Below, piece after piece: positions 29,780 through 39,724 of a stretch of 64,000 bases of DNA. Position 1 is the stretch's first letter. Each line of letters starts with the position of its first letter. The notes beneath the pieces are model-generated. The model worked only from the letters and a program-made list of their open reading frames with translations. It did no database searches and was not told the origin of the DNA. A program made the translations under genes and the position numbers. Source of the DNA: Metabacillus endolithicus (lineage in GTDB: Bacteria; Bacillota; Bacilli; Bacillales; Bacillaceae); NCBI RefSeq assembly GCF_023078335.1, contig NZ_CP095550.1:2524001-2588000 (forward strand). The letters are read 5' to 3'.

Positions 29780-32575
29780 CTAATATTCTATAAAATTGTC
29801 TATGTTATTTTCATCAACTCTGCCATTAAAACATACTGGACAAATAACATACCATGCATAAGTATCTTTTTTCTGCTGATGGTAATTGTTAGTATGCTTT
29901 ATTAATTTATGTCCATTTCTACAATGTACTTTTACCCAAAAATCATTGCAATTACTACATTCATAGTAATATTTTAAATGACCTCGCTCCGTATATGCTA
30001 ACGTTACCTTTACATTATCTTCTAGTTCACCACAACTCCAGCAAGTTTGAAAATCTTCCAAATGATATTCCATAATCATTCTAAACCAGCTGGTAAAAGA
30101 ATTAGTAGCCTGCGGTAACAAGTATATAGACCCTACTTTATGTCCGTATTCCTCTTTCAGTAGCGACTCTGTTTCATCATCTAAACTTATAAAGTTTTTA
30201 TCGTATGCTGCACTATAACTGACACCCGCTTTTTCCTTGAGTTCACCCATCTTCTGATCGCAATGTAGAATAAAGGATACATCACCGTTTAAATTTGGAT
30301 TTGAAGATTTAGTTCTAAGATATTTTTTTATCGCTACTGTTTTTATATCCTTCTCCCATTCTTTTTCACCTTGCTCTATATAATCTCTATATTTTGCATC
30401 CAAATAAATTACTTTGCTTTCTTTATTAGGTGCTTGCAAAATGAATCGATAATCTGGAGTTAGCGGTTGTAAACCAGTTCTTGGTAGGTGTGGTGTATAA
30501 GAAATAAATAAACTATAAATGCTTTTATTTAATTCAATATTAAACCCATCTAAAGTTTTTACTTTTTTATTTGTAAGAAAATCCTTTATATATTTGCTCA
30601 GGCTTTCTTTTCCCCTTATAGTCCAACCTAATTCCGTCTTTAAAATCATAATCATTTTTAAAAAAGCCCAAATTTCGTAAATGTTATTTACGTTAGTTAC
30701 ATTAATATAGTTATTAGAATTAAGTTCATTGAGCGAGATTGTATTAACATACTCATGTTCTTTTAATGCATTCCAAATTATTCTATAGTAAGGATCATGT
30801 AGAAAGACTTGCGTAGGTCTTAGTTTTTCGAATTCTAAAGAATCAATCTCTTTAAAAATACTCAATTCTAATAAATTATTTATTTTTTCATCTAGTTTCC
30901 TATACAATTTTTCTTCATGATTAACTAAAGAAATTCGATTTATTAATTTTAATTTTTGTTCATATGAAGTAGTCTTTAGCTTGGATTGCAGTAACCTATC
31001 AGTATTTCTTAAATAATCCCTAGAATTCAATAAAATCGGAACTATATCTTCCATTACATCATCCTTAACAATAGGACGTTTTATGCCACTTACAGCTATC
31101 GATTGAATATTAAAAAAAGTGAAATTGTAATCATTGAAAATTTCCCCAACTCCAGTATCTGTCCCAATAATATCAATAGATTGATTCAATTTAGCTCTAT
31201 CATAATAAACATTGCCATTAATTAATATCTCTTTACCTAAGATTTCTTCGTTATTTAGAGCTTGCATTAAATAAACATGATTTTTTAATACTACAGAATG
31301 TAGTTCAAGCTTCAACTTTTTACTAAATCTTGGGTGGGGCCATTGAATTAATACTCGCTCATTTAAGCTATTTTTATATGAATACGATATTAATTCGATA
31401 TCCCACCCATTATTCCAAGCAGTCTCAAACTTAGTAATTACAATATTATTTATCAGTTCACATTTAAAGTTTTTTGGTAAACTACGGACTCTAAACTTTA
31501 ATTCAATATTAATATTTGTATACATGTTTATCAATGGATTATGATCGGAGTTAATTGTTAATAATTTCTTAGTTAAATCTTCTTTTTCTTTATTGAGTTC
31601 TTCATCAATTTTCTGTACCTGACCTTTAAGAGCTGTGTAATCTTTCTCATTAAAGTCATTTAAGAAATTACTTTTATCTTCAAATACCCTCAACTCATTT
31701 TTGATTTGTTCTTTTTTTATATTCAATAGATTTTCTTTTAGATATAATTCAAATAAAAATTTTAATGAAGCTAAAAACTGCTTAATGACACGATGCTCGT
31801 AAAGGTTCTTATCTTTATAAATTCCCATCTTTTTAACACTTGGACTACCCATAAAAATTGATTTAGAAATTTCTGCCCTTATATCAAACCGGTTTCTATC
31901 GTTAGTATGCTTTTGTTTCGACAATTGAATAGAAAAGTTTTCATTTGGATTTAGATCTATATATTTCAATGCTGGTTCGATTTTATTTATTACATCTTCC
32001 ACCCATTTAAGAGATAACAATTCTTTTTCATTTAATCTCACTGAAGAATTTTTATTTTTTAATAAATCTATATAAATATTATAAATTTCTGCAATCATTA
32101 TTTTGTAATCGTTAATTTCTAATGATGATGGTAGGAAAATAATATTATATTCTTCAATCAAATCGTCAGTTGATTTTTGCTTAACTTTTACCTTTATGGA
32201 GCCTGATTGATTTAAACCTGTAACTTGATCTTTTTCAGAAGTAGAGTATTTATCTTTTTTAAATTTGCTCAGCTCGAACCAAATCCCAGTTTCACGATCT
32301 AAATATAGTTCCTTTTTATCTACATCATCATGCTCTATATATACAGTAAAATCATCACGTACATCCTGTAATCCTTTGAAACCTATTTGACTATATCTAA
32401 TAGCACCTGCATATTCAGAATAGCTTTTGTAATGGTTAAAGGTATACCAACAATTATTTATGGAATCATACTTTAACTCTTCTACTTTTTCTACTTTTTC
32501 TACAGGTTTTAATTTCTCATTTTTATTAGAATTAATATCATAATGAACATTGATCATTATTGGAGTTAGATTCAT
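29780..32575 (-). CDS. DUF2357 / PD-(D/E)XK nuclease with C-terminal zinc ribbons
   Basis: 931 residues, McrC-like effector of a type IV-type restriction system. The N-terminal and middle parts are beta-rich and helical DUF2357-like sequence with a coiled coil (~280-335). The nuclease core is PDYRF (Asp708) followed about 18 residues later by VIYLDAKYRDY (Asp726, Lys728), the PD-(D/E)XK signature. The end (~845-920) holds cysteine/histidine pairs CWSC, CSNC, HCRNGH and CPVC, probably two zinc ribbons that could read nucleic acid. It lies 6 bp after the McrB-like AAA gene, so the two should form a complex in which NTP hydrolysis drives cleavage. Ribosome site GGGGG. Family membership is firm; the target (modified DNA or RNA) is unknown. 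Confidence 0.82.
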   Translation of the reverse strand: MNLTPIMINVHYDINSNKNEKLKPVEKVEKVEELKYDSINNCWYTFNHYKSYSEYAGAIRYSQIGFKGLQDVRDDFTVYIEHDDVDKKELYLDRETGIWFELSKFKKDKYSTSEKDQVTGLNQSGSIKVKVKQKSTDDLIEEYNIIFLPSSLEINDYKIMIAEIYNIYIDLLKNKNSSVRLNEKELLSLKWVEDVINKIEPALKYIDLNPNENFSIQLSKQKHTNDRNRFDIRAEISKSIFMGSPSVKKMGIYKDKNLYEHRVIKQFLASLKFLFELYLKENLLNIKKEQIKNELRVFEDKSNFLNDFNEKDYTALKGQVQKIDEELNKEKEDLTKKLLTINSDHNPLINMYTNINIELKFRVRSLPKNFKCELINNIVITKFETAWNNGWDIELISYSYKNSLNERVLIQWPHPRFSKKLKLELHSVVLKNHVYLMQALNNEEILGKEILINGNVYYDRAKLNQSIDIIGTDTGVGEIFNDYNFTFFNIQSIAVSGIKRPIVKDDVMEDIVPILLNSRDYLRNTDRLLQSKLKTTSYEQKLKLINRISLVNHEEKLYRKLDEKINNLLELSIFKEIDSLEFEKLRPTQVFLHDPYYRIIWNALKEHEYVNTISLNELNSNNYINVTNVNNIYEIWAFLKMIMILKTELGWTIRGKESLSKYIKDFLTNKKVKTLDGFNIELNKSIYSLFISYTPHLPRTGLQPLTPDYRFILQAPNKESKVIYLDAKYRDYIEQGEKEWEKDIKTVAIKKYLRTKSSNPNLNGDVSFILHCDQKMGELKEKAGVSYSAAYDKNFISLDDETESLLKEEYGHKVGSIYLLPQATNSFTSWFRMIMEYHLEDFQTCWSCGELEDNVKVTLAYTERGHLKYYYECSNCNDFWVKVHCRNGHKLIKHTNNYHQQKKDTYAWYVICPVCFNGRVDENNIDNFIEY

Positions 32576-32581
32576 AAGAAA

Positions 32582-34509
32582 TTACCCCCAATATGAGAAT
32601 ACTTTAGTAGATTCTGCATTGTTAACCATTTTTTGAACCTTCTTATAGGATTTAGATTCTTCACCTACAAATTCTTCTATTTTATCCTTTAGTTTAATGT
32701 GATTAGTATCGTCATTACTAATATAATAATTAATCTTCGGTAAAATTTTATTATTCAAAAGTTCATCTAACACATTTAGTTTATCTTCTTCATTTTCAGA
32801 ACAAATTAACTTAAAGTAGTGGGTGATTTGGCTTAAATGTTTTTTAGTACGCGGATTAATCTCAACATTACATGCTTGTAAATGAGCTAATAAATTTCCT
32901 TCTAACTCCCCAACTTCGCTCATTTTATTAATTACCTCAAAATCATTTGGGGTTAAATGTATATCCTTAAACTCAATATCCTCATTAAAACTTGTTTCAG
33001 ATTTCTTCAACTCAATAAAGTAACTTCTGTCAATTACTTTAGGACTTAGCGGTTTAGTTGTCCCATCTATATTCATCGTACCAATAAAACGAACATTATC
33101 AGGAATTGATAAACTAGGTTTAAATTTCATTAAATTTTTGTACCGTTGCATGTACATTAATTGATCTTTGTCGTCAATTTTTAAAATTTCATTCATTATA
33201 TTGGCAATTTCAGTTTCTGATTGTAAGTTATATACTCTCTGAAGGAACCATTTCACTTCTTCTAAAGAATAGTTATATTCTTGTTCGCTGTATAACGGAA
33301 TTTCCTCATTTTGTTCTCGTAAACTTAATAGGTCGGCAAAATAGTATTCGACTTGAGATAAATTTAACTCATCTAAACAAATTAAATAAAATTTATCTTT
33401 ATTTTGTTCCTTTTTTGCCTCTAAAATAGCGTCTAAGAAAGGAGTAGATAAATACATTTTACTTAGTGGATTATAGTAACCAAATAAATCTTGTCTATCA
33501 ATCCAACTCGATTGTACCGGAATTATTTTATAATTTGCATTTATACTTTTAGCTAAAGCTGAAACTATACTCGTTTTCCCTGTACCGGAAGCACCATGTA
33601 ACACAACAAGTTGATCGGTACTAATAGCTACTAGGATGTTTTGTAGATAATTTATGTCGTACCACAACTTCTCTCCCGATTGTTTATAAATTTTTGCTTG
33701 AATTTGTTTAAGAATGGTAAGATTAACTTCATTTACTTTTATTTTATTTTGACTAGAATCCTCTATATCTTGTATTTCGACGTCTTCTTCAATTTTAAAA
33801 CCTAGTTCCTTTAAAAAGTCAGCCATTTTCCATAGCTGATTTTCCTTTTTTAACAACATTTCCTGACTATCATCTAAATCTTGTTCACGCCGTAGCAATT
33901 CCTGATTCTTCTCATTTATTCTTTTATTCTCATTAATAACATTTTGGTCGAAGGCTAGTTCTCTCTTATCAAATTCATCAATTGTATTTTTTATATAACA
34001 ATCTATTAAATCACTATATATATTATTTGCATAATAGATAGTAGAATCAAAATTTTTATCTACCTTTACTAAGGCTTCAACTTCAATATCTTTAATATTA
34101 ATACCAATTTGCCCAGAAGTAATTGAATAAATAGGATTGAACTTTTTTACAGAACCCGGTACTATTTTTATAACATCTCCCCTTGACTTAATTTTTTCTC
34201 TTTTAGTTCTGGATTTGGTACAAAATCAAATGTAACGTAATCATCCTCAATTAAATTATCTTTTTTGCCTTCATCATAAAATACAAATTCAGTTTCTGCA
34301 GCATCTTCTGCAACTCTTGGAATTTTCTCTCCGTTTATAGGGTTTAAAAAGTTTGTTATTTTGTATCTTCCAATTGAATTGATTTCTATTTTTCCGATTA
34401 ATTTGGGCTTTTTCAATCCAAATGAGTTACAAATAAATTGGAGTCTTTCTTCATCAGACTGTAATGTTAGATAATCCTTAACTGTGCGAGTTTCTATACT
34501 ACTTAACAT
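32582..34509 (-). CDS. McrB-like AAA NTPase with OB/cold-shock-like N-terminus, one-base frameshift
   Basis: About 642 residues after correction. The T6 run (34192-34197, A6 on the coding strand) read as seven joins PNPELKEKK to IKSRGDVIKIVPGSVKKF; without it the AAA frame has no usable start codon although it is open to 34190. The N-terminus (~20-95) is a small beta domain (IGRYKITNFLNPINGEKIPR ... DDYVTFDFV) that I infer to be OB/cold-shock-like. A coiled coil (~185-235) follows, then the AAA_5/McrB core: Walker A HGASGTGKTS (~306), Walker B FYLICLDELNLSQ (~375), and GTMNIDGTT with VIDRS matching the McrB MNxxD and arginine-finger region. ATG at 34509 chosen because TGAGGTG precedes it. Confidence 0.82.
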
Positions 34510-34531
34510 TGTAATCACCTCAAGATTTAAT

Positions 34532-36595
34532 CTAAATTAATTCTGCTATCTCAATAAGATGCTGAATATCCTCTTTCTGTACTGGATTCTTGCACATATT
34601 ATATAAATTTAACGTTTCTAAAAGACTTAGCTGTTTATTTTTCATTAACTGATTTTTTAACGTAGCTATATGCTGTTGGAAGTCCCTCTCTTTGTCTAAA
34701 AAAGGTTTGTTTTCTTCAACGTAATATAAATAGTCCCAGCCCTTTATGGCAGTAGCAAGAACTTTTAAAATATATGCTGTCTCGGAAATTCCATTTAATA
34801 GTTGTAATGCTTTTACAATATTTTCTTTTACTAATTTGGTATTATTCACCTTCCTGTAGTATTTTGCTAAATTCCAAAAAATTAACGGTAAAGGGTATAG
34901 TATATCTTTTTTTAAATCCTTATATAGCTGTGCTAAATCCAGTTTTGATTTATTGAGAGTCTTTAATAAAAACTCTCCACCATATAATTCATCATCAGAC
35001 ATTGAAATTATTTTCACATATGTACTTATCTTGAAGATGTTTCCTTTGTAATCCTCAGCCCATCTATCACAGCATTCTTCTAACGCTTCCTGAGACAATT
35101 GAGAAATACCTTCACATTTTAATAGGTAGGTCAATGCATCCCTTACTTGATTTACTTGAATAAATGCATTAGCACTATATACATATTGTCTTTCAATATC
35201 TTTTTCTTTTTCAAAATGATCAATGGCATACTCAAAATCTTTTAAGGCCTTGTCTAATAAAGATGGGTTCTTATTAATTAATTTTGTATAAGCCTGTCCT
35301 CTCGTTCCGTATAATTTTCCTAATTGATTAAATTTATCTATTGATTGAAGATTTTCATCATCTATCATCTCTAGTAGATACATTAAATCATTACACGCTT
35401 TAATGAGCGAAGTTAAAACATTAATAGCAGCTTCATTTTGTAAAAAGTTTAACAAATGAACACTTTTACGATTTTGATACATAATGTAATAATTTAATTT
35501 TGTAATTAAATCCTGTACTTTTCTAAGTTCCAAATTAAAAACTTCGTCTAAGTGTTCTGCTTCTATATCCCCTTCATGTGTGTAAATCGTATATAAATAT
35601 AGGATTACGTCTAATACAAAAATATTACTAAATTTGACTTTTGCTTTTCTCATAATCGGGGTTAAAAAATCCCGCACTGCAATCCCAATTTTTTTAGCTA
35701 AAGAAAATTCTTTTTGTATCTTTACCAAGTGACCTATTTCTAATGTAACTTTCAATAATTGATTATCTATCTCTTCTAAACGCATATTTTGCAATTTAGG
35801 AACTAATAACTCTACGAATAATGCTTCAGTTTCCTTATTATCTTGAGAATATTCTAGAAGCAATGTAAATATGGCATCCGATACTTTGTTATTTATAAGC
35901 ATACTTTGTAATTGATTTTCGAGTTTAGGTATTAACGAGGTGATTCTAGCATTTTTAAAATATTTTTTTAGATATTGTCGCTCATCATGACTGAATTTTA
36001 CTTTCGCATCTTGTGTCAAAAAACCATTGCAAATTGTATCTGATAGCATAAGCATTTCATCATATCTTGCATCGCTTAAATGAACTTTAAATTTTGGTAA
36101 AACCTTGCTTGATAATTCTTTTTTCGCAATACCAACTATTATCTTTTCTCTCAAAATTTTTTCATAATTTGAAAAGTCTATAATTCCAGTTCCTTTTGAG
36201 ACATCTTTTCTAGAGGCTACAGAAACTTCTAATTCTACTTTTCCATGAATTGCGGATAAACGTGTAATAAGTTGAATTAAACCCTCTGCTATAATGTTCA
36301 AATACGTGGTAGTTGAATCAATTACTACTATTTTTTCAGTATTTTCGAAAATAATGACTTCATGTTTAAACTTTTCAAGCTCTTTTAATATATTTATAAC
36401 AGTTGTGCCAGTTTCATCTTTACAATGAACTTTATCTTTACCAGTAGTTCTTTTCACTAAGACTTTCGCAACATCTTGAGAAATAGTATCTTTTTCAATC
36501 AACAGTCCACCAATTAGAGAGGGTCGCCAATTTTCTGGTTTATTATTATCATTTTCAAAATCTCCACTTTCATCTAAAAATAGTTGAAATTCCAT
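34532..36595 (-). CDS. DUF3800 protein with TPR-like helical C-terminus
   Basis: 687 residues. The N-terminus FLDESGDFE (Asp8, Glu9) is the DUF3800 signature, an RNase H-like fold with acidic active-site candidates; later acids that could complete it lie in VVIDSTTTY (~Asp92) and HLSDARYDEM (~175). The remaining ~450 residues are helical repeats resembling TPRs (LYGTRGQAYTKLINKNPSLL, DKALKDFEYAIDHFEK). First gene of the three-gene operon, 22 bp before the McrB-like gene, with ribosome site AAGGAGGGG. DUF3800 proteins occur often in defence islands but their activity is not settled. Here it may be a sensor or an extra nuclease; inference. Confidence 0.75.
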   Translation of the reverse strand: MEFQLFLDESGDFENDNNKPENWRPSLIGGLLIEKDTISQDVAKVLVKRTTGKDKVHCKDETGTTVINILKELEKFKHEVIIFENTEKIVVIDSTTTYLNIIAEGLIQLITRLSAIHGKVELEVSVASRKDVSKGTGIIDFSNYEKILREKIIVGIAKKELSSKVLPKFKVHLSDARYDEMLMLSDTICNGFLTQDAKVKFSHDERQYLKKYFKNARITSLIPKLENQLQSMLINNKVSDAIFTLLLEYSQDNKETEALFVELLVPKLQNMRLEEIDNQLLKVTLEIGHLVKIQKEFSLAKKIGIAVRDFLTPIMRKAKVKFSNIFVLDVILYLYTIYTHEGDIEAEHLDEVFNLELRKVQDLITKLNYYIMYQNRKSVHLLNFLQNEAAINVLTSLIKACNDLMYLLEMIDDENLQSIDKFNQLGKLYGTRGQAYTKLINKNPSLLDKALKDFEYAIDHFEKEKDIERQYVYSANAFIQVNQVRDALTYLLKCEGISQLSQEALEECCDRWAEDYKGNIFKISTYVKIISMSDDELYGGEFLLKTLNKSKLDLAQLYKDLKKDILYPLPLIFWNLAKYYRKVNNTKLVKENIVKALQLLNGISETAYILKVLATAIKGWDYLYYVEENKPFLDKERDFQQHIATLKNQLMKNKQLSLLETLNLYNMCKNPVQKEDIQHLIEIAELI

Positions 36596-36787
36596 AAAAC
36601 CCCTCCTTAAAAGCGTATAAATATATAAGCTATTTCGATTACCACATTGTTCTCAATATACCATTTGACGTTATTATTACTTATTTCATCTAGTAGGCTT
36701 ACATGATTTAACATAGCTCTTGCTCTAAATCCAATAGCTCCATCATCTTAATTAATTTTAATATGTATATTTTACTATAAATTACAT

Positions 36788-37275
36788 ATGAACAATGAAA
36801 ATTTGCAGAATCAAGATTTTAAATTTTTATTAGAGAATGTTATTTCAACAAAACAAATGGCTATGCATTTACAGGTAAAAGAAGATGTCATCGAAGAATT
36901 ATGTGAAAGGGACTACTCAAAGCGAAATATTTAAACAATGGATGGGCAATTTTAAAGAATCAAGAATCACCTTGTTTAGTACAATTAGATAGTGAAAATA
37001 ATGTTTACAATATCACCCATAATATTCTTATAGGACATTTAAAGATCCTTCGGGTAAATTGCAGATATGTACTTGAAATTGAAGCATTTTTAGAAGTATC
37101 ATCATGGGCAGATTCAATGGAGAATGCTTTATTAAAAGCAGAAGAAGTAATAATTTACACTCAAAAAAGTGAGTTTGTCGCAGTATTTAATAGTGAAGCT
37201 GAAGCGTTTAAATATGCTAATAAACTTTATCCCGAATTCCCATTAGAGGAATACATTATAGAGATGTATGACTAA
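36788..37275 (+). CDS. Hidden hypothetical gene, one-base frameshift
   Basis: Reads as a 50-codon frame starting MNNENLQNQDFKFLLENVIS that stops at 36932-36934, and a separate long frame without a start. Reading GGG at 36909-36911 as GGGG gives one protein of about 162 residues through ELCERGLLKAKYLNNGWAIL to VFNSEAEAFKYANKLYPEFP. The N-terminal 50 residues resemble a small helix-turn-helix (STKQMAMHLQVKEDVIEELC); the rest is a small alpha/beta domain. It is divergent from the DUF3800 operon, so it could be that operon's regulator. A strong terminator follows. Confidence 0.6.
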
Positions 37276-37320
37276 AGAGATTTTGATAACAATTTAATTA
37301 ATTTTTAAAAAGTCAACAAC

Positions 37321-37357
37321 AAAGACAATGGTAAATCAATCTTACCATTGTCTTTTT
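37321..37357. terminator. Strong terminator
   Basis: Perfect 14-bp stem AAAGACAATGGTAA / TTACCATTGTCTTT with T-run. It serves the + gene at 36788 and possibly the convergent AAA+ operon. Confidence 0.85.
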
Positions 37358-37516
37358 CTCATTAGGAATTTTCCATACCCTCATCGCGGTAGTATTGATG
37401 GTGATACAAAAATTATATAAGTTGTAGTTGAAATACCTTTCATTAATCAAAATACTCACATCTTACATAATTTCTACCTATTTTTTAGTGAACTTTTCCA
37501 TTTAGATTATAATTCC

Positions 37517-38611
37517 TTATCCCTTATAATCATTAGCAATTATAAGTGACAACTCTTCTCTACTTGGGTTTTCAATATCCACGACTCTTTTAGCATGGTT
37601 CATAATCAGCTCATCGTAAATATTTCGAACCAAGCGACCATTGGCAAAATTCTCGTCTTTCCTTTCAACTAACTCTTGTAATAGCGGTCTAATTTTCTTT
37701 TTAGCATCTTCATTTAAAATATATTCATTTCTATTGCACATCTTCAATAGAATTTCTTCTAATTCATCTGCTGTATAATCTTCGAACTCGATAAACGTGT
37801 TAAAACGAGATTTAAGCCCCGGATTCGAATCAAAAAATTTATTCATTGGTTCTGTATAACCAGCTACTATTACAACCAAATCATCTCGATAATCTTCTAG
37901 TGCTTTTGTCAGTTCAGTCAAACACTCTCGACCGTAAGAATCGCTATGGTCATTTTCCGTAATGCTGTAGGCCTCATCAATGAACAACACACCGCCTTTT
38001 GCTTTTTCAATAACCTTTTTAACTTTCAGAGCTGTCTGACCTTGATAACCCGCTATCAAGTCCGTTCTGGAAACTTCAATGAAATGCCCCTTCGAGAGTA
38101 ATCCTATCTGTTTATAAATTCTTCCTACAATTCTAGCCACAGTAGTTTTTCCTGTTCCGGGTTTACCCATAAAGGCAAGATGAAGTGTGTTTTTAGTAGA
38201 TGTTAACCCTTTGGCTTTACGCATCTTCTGTACCTTTTGATAAGCGATAAGATCATTTACTTTTGTTTTTACATTATTCAAACCTATTAGTTCATTTAAT
38301 TCAGATAACAACTCAGGCAAAGTCCTATTGTCTTGATCTATTAAATCCTTATTACAAATATCCAAGACTGTAATATAACCATAATACTTAATTAAGCTAT
38401 CCTTTAATGCTTTTGCCAACAATTTAACTTCTTGAATGTGTTTTTTCAAATCAACAACATCGGATATCTTTTTAAGTAATGTGATTGTCGCTATTTGATC
38501 TTGATTTTCGACAATCGCTATTGCATACTTCGTTATTTCTCCATGTTCTCCGACCAATGCATCTAATTTCGAAGCTAAATCTAAAAAAGCATTTTCGTAT
38601 TTATTTCCCAT
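37517..38611 (-). CDS. SpoVK/CbbX-type AAA+ ATPase
   Basis: 364 residues. An N-terminal helical region (~1-95) is followed by a CbbX/SpoVK AAA+ module: LSELNELIGLNNVKTKVNDL, Walker A GKPGTGKTT (149-157), Walker B GGVLFIDEA (206-214), the conserved Tyr-Ser after it, sensor-1 VIVAGYTEPM and the arginine finger in GLKSRFNTFIEF, then the lid domain with NGRLVRNIYDELI. Relatives act as hexameric remodelling ATPases and occur in ESX secretion (EccA) and Rubisco activation. Here it is the last gene after a coiled-coil membrane protein (TAATG overlap) and a membrane HNH-like protein, so it probably remodels or gates those partners. No sporulation genes nearby. Confidence 0.85.
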   Translation of the reverse strand: MGNKYENAFLDLASKLDALVGEHGEITKYAIAIVENQDQIATITLLKKISDVVDLKKHIQEVKLLAKALKDSLIKYYGYITVLDICNKDLIDQDNRTLPELLSELNELIGLNNVKTKVNDLIAYQKVQKMRKAKGLTSTKNTLHLAFMGKPGTGKTTVARIVGRIYKQIGLLSKGHFIEVSRTDLIAGYQGQTALKVKKVIEKAKGGVLFIDEAYSITENDHSDSYGRECLTELTKALEDYRDDLVVIVAGYTEPMNKFFDSNPGLKSRFNTFIEFEDYTADELEEILLKMCNRNEYILNEDAKKKIRPLLQELVERKDENFANGRLVRNIYDELIMNHAKRVVDIENPSREELSLIIANDYKG

Positions 38612-39616
38612 TATAGAATCCCCAATATATTCAACACAAATTGAATTAGTGTAATACCTATGGAACCTCCAGCTAGGGCATAAGCAATTTTCATTTTTTT
38701 GGATAGAGTATTTATCTTGCTCTCGTAATTGGTTTTCTCTTCATTGATTTGTTGTTTAGCTACATACAAATTATTTTCAAGACCTTCAACTTTTTTCTCA
38801 AGTGATTTGACTACTGCCTTAGATTTACGAGAGTCTTCCCACAATTCATCAATATCTTCAAGGTGGTTGTACTTGTTCAATTCTTCCTTAAATTGTTTCA
38901 AAGCCCTCTATCTCTTGACCTTGAACTTTGATTAAATTATTAATATCTACAATCTGAGTATTAACTGATTTAATATTTTTACTAAAAGTTTGAGAATTTT
39001 CCCATAAAAGGTCGATGCTTGCAAGGTGCTTGTATTTGCTCACTTTTCCAACAAATTGATTCAAGGTAACTAGCGTATTATATTGAGCATCAGTAGTTTT
39101 TTTTATGCTAGCAATTTCCGTATAAACTGACTTTAGCTCTTTTGCAAATTTTTGAGTATCTTTCCACACTTCATCAACATTTTCAAGATGCTCATATTTA
39201 TCCAACTTATCCTTAAAATTTTTTAAGACTAATATTGTTTGTTTTTGCATTTCTATAGTTTTATTGATATCTTTTTGAGCATCTTTAGCTTCTTTACTTG
39301 CTTTTTCAGCTGCCTTAATCGAAATGAGTATTGCTTGTATGTATTCTTTATCTAATGCCTCCAACGCATTATAAACTTCACCAAATTCTTTAATAAACTT
39401 TGTATTTAGAGTATTGAATTTGATTAGATAACCTTGTATCTGATTGGTTAAAGCATTTAATTCTTGACCTGTTACCTTATGATCAAACCAATTAAACAAT
39501 CCCCCATCAACGTCAACTTTTTTTAAAGCTAATTCATCTGGTTTCGTCATAGAAAATTGTTTTAACTGATTTTTTGCTTTTTCAAAATTATGTGTTTGAA
39601 TAACTAGTTCGTTCAT
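38611..39616 (-). CDS. Tail-anchored coiled-coil protein with three 54-residue repeats, one-base frameshift
   Basis: About 334 residues once corrected. The frame apparently ends after GQEIEGFETI, but deleting one T from the run at 38900-38902 gives QEIEGLKQFKEELNKYNHLE. The correction is supported internally because it completes a third copy of a repeat: KYEHLENVDEVWKDTQ (~140), KYKHLASIDLLWENSQ (~194) and KYNHLEDIDELWEDSR (~248), exactly 54 residues apart, each preceded by LKxFxxxL. Most of the rest is coiled coil. The C-terminus has one transmembrane helix (IAYALAGGSIGITLIQFVLN), so it is tail-anchored with the repeats in the cytoplasm. Ribosome site AGAGGG. Not recognised; likely a filamentous or adaptor partner of the AAA+ protein. 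Confidence 0.75.
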
Positions 39617-39625
39617 ATTAACCCT

Positions 39626-39712
39626 CTAATTCGATAAGATTTTAAGTTCATCGGAAATAAAATCAAATTCATCATCATTTTTATTTTGATTATTCTCGGT
39701 ATAATCACTCAT
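39626..39712 (-). CDS. Possible 28-residue acidic peptide
   Basis: ATG at 39712, 12 bp after the stop of the upstream gene, reading MSDYTENNQNKNDDEFDFIS to a TAG 10 bp before the next ATG. It fills the gap between two operon genes neatly and is strongly acidic, but has no clear ribosome site. May be a small component or chance. Confidence 0.3.
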   Translation of the reverse strand: MSDYTENNQNKNDDEFDFISDELKILSN

Positions 39713-39724
39713 AGAGTGTAAAAT

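Noticed and set aside
37517..38611. Stage V sporulation protein SpoVK itself
   Set aside because: The AAA+ core is similar, but the N-terminal region differs and the operon partners are membrane and coiled-coil accessory proteins with no sporulation link.
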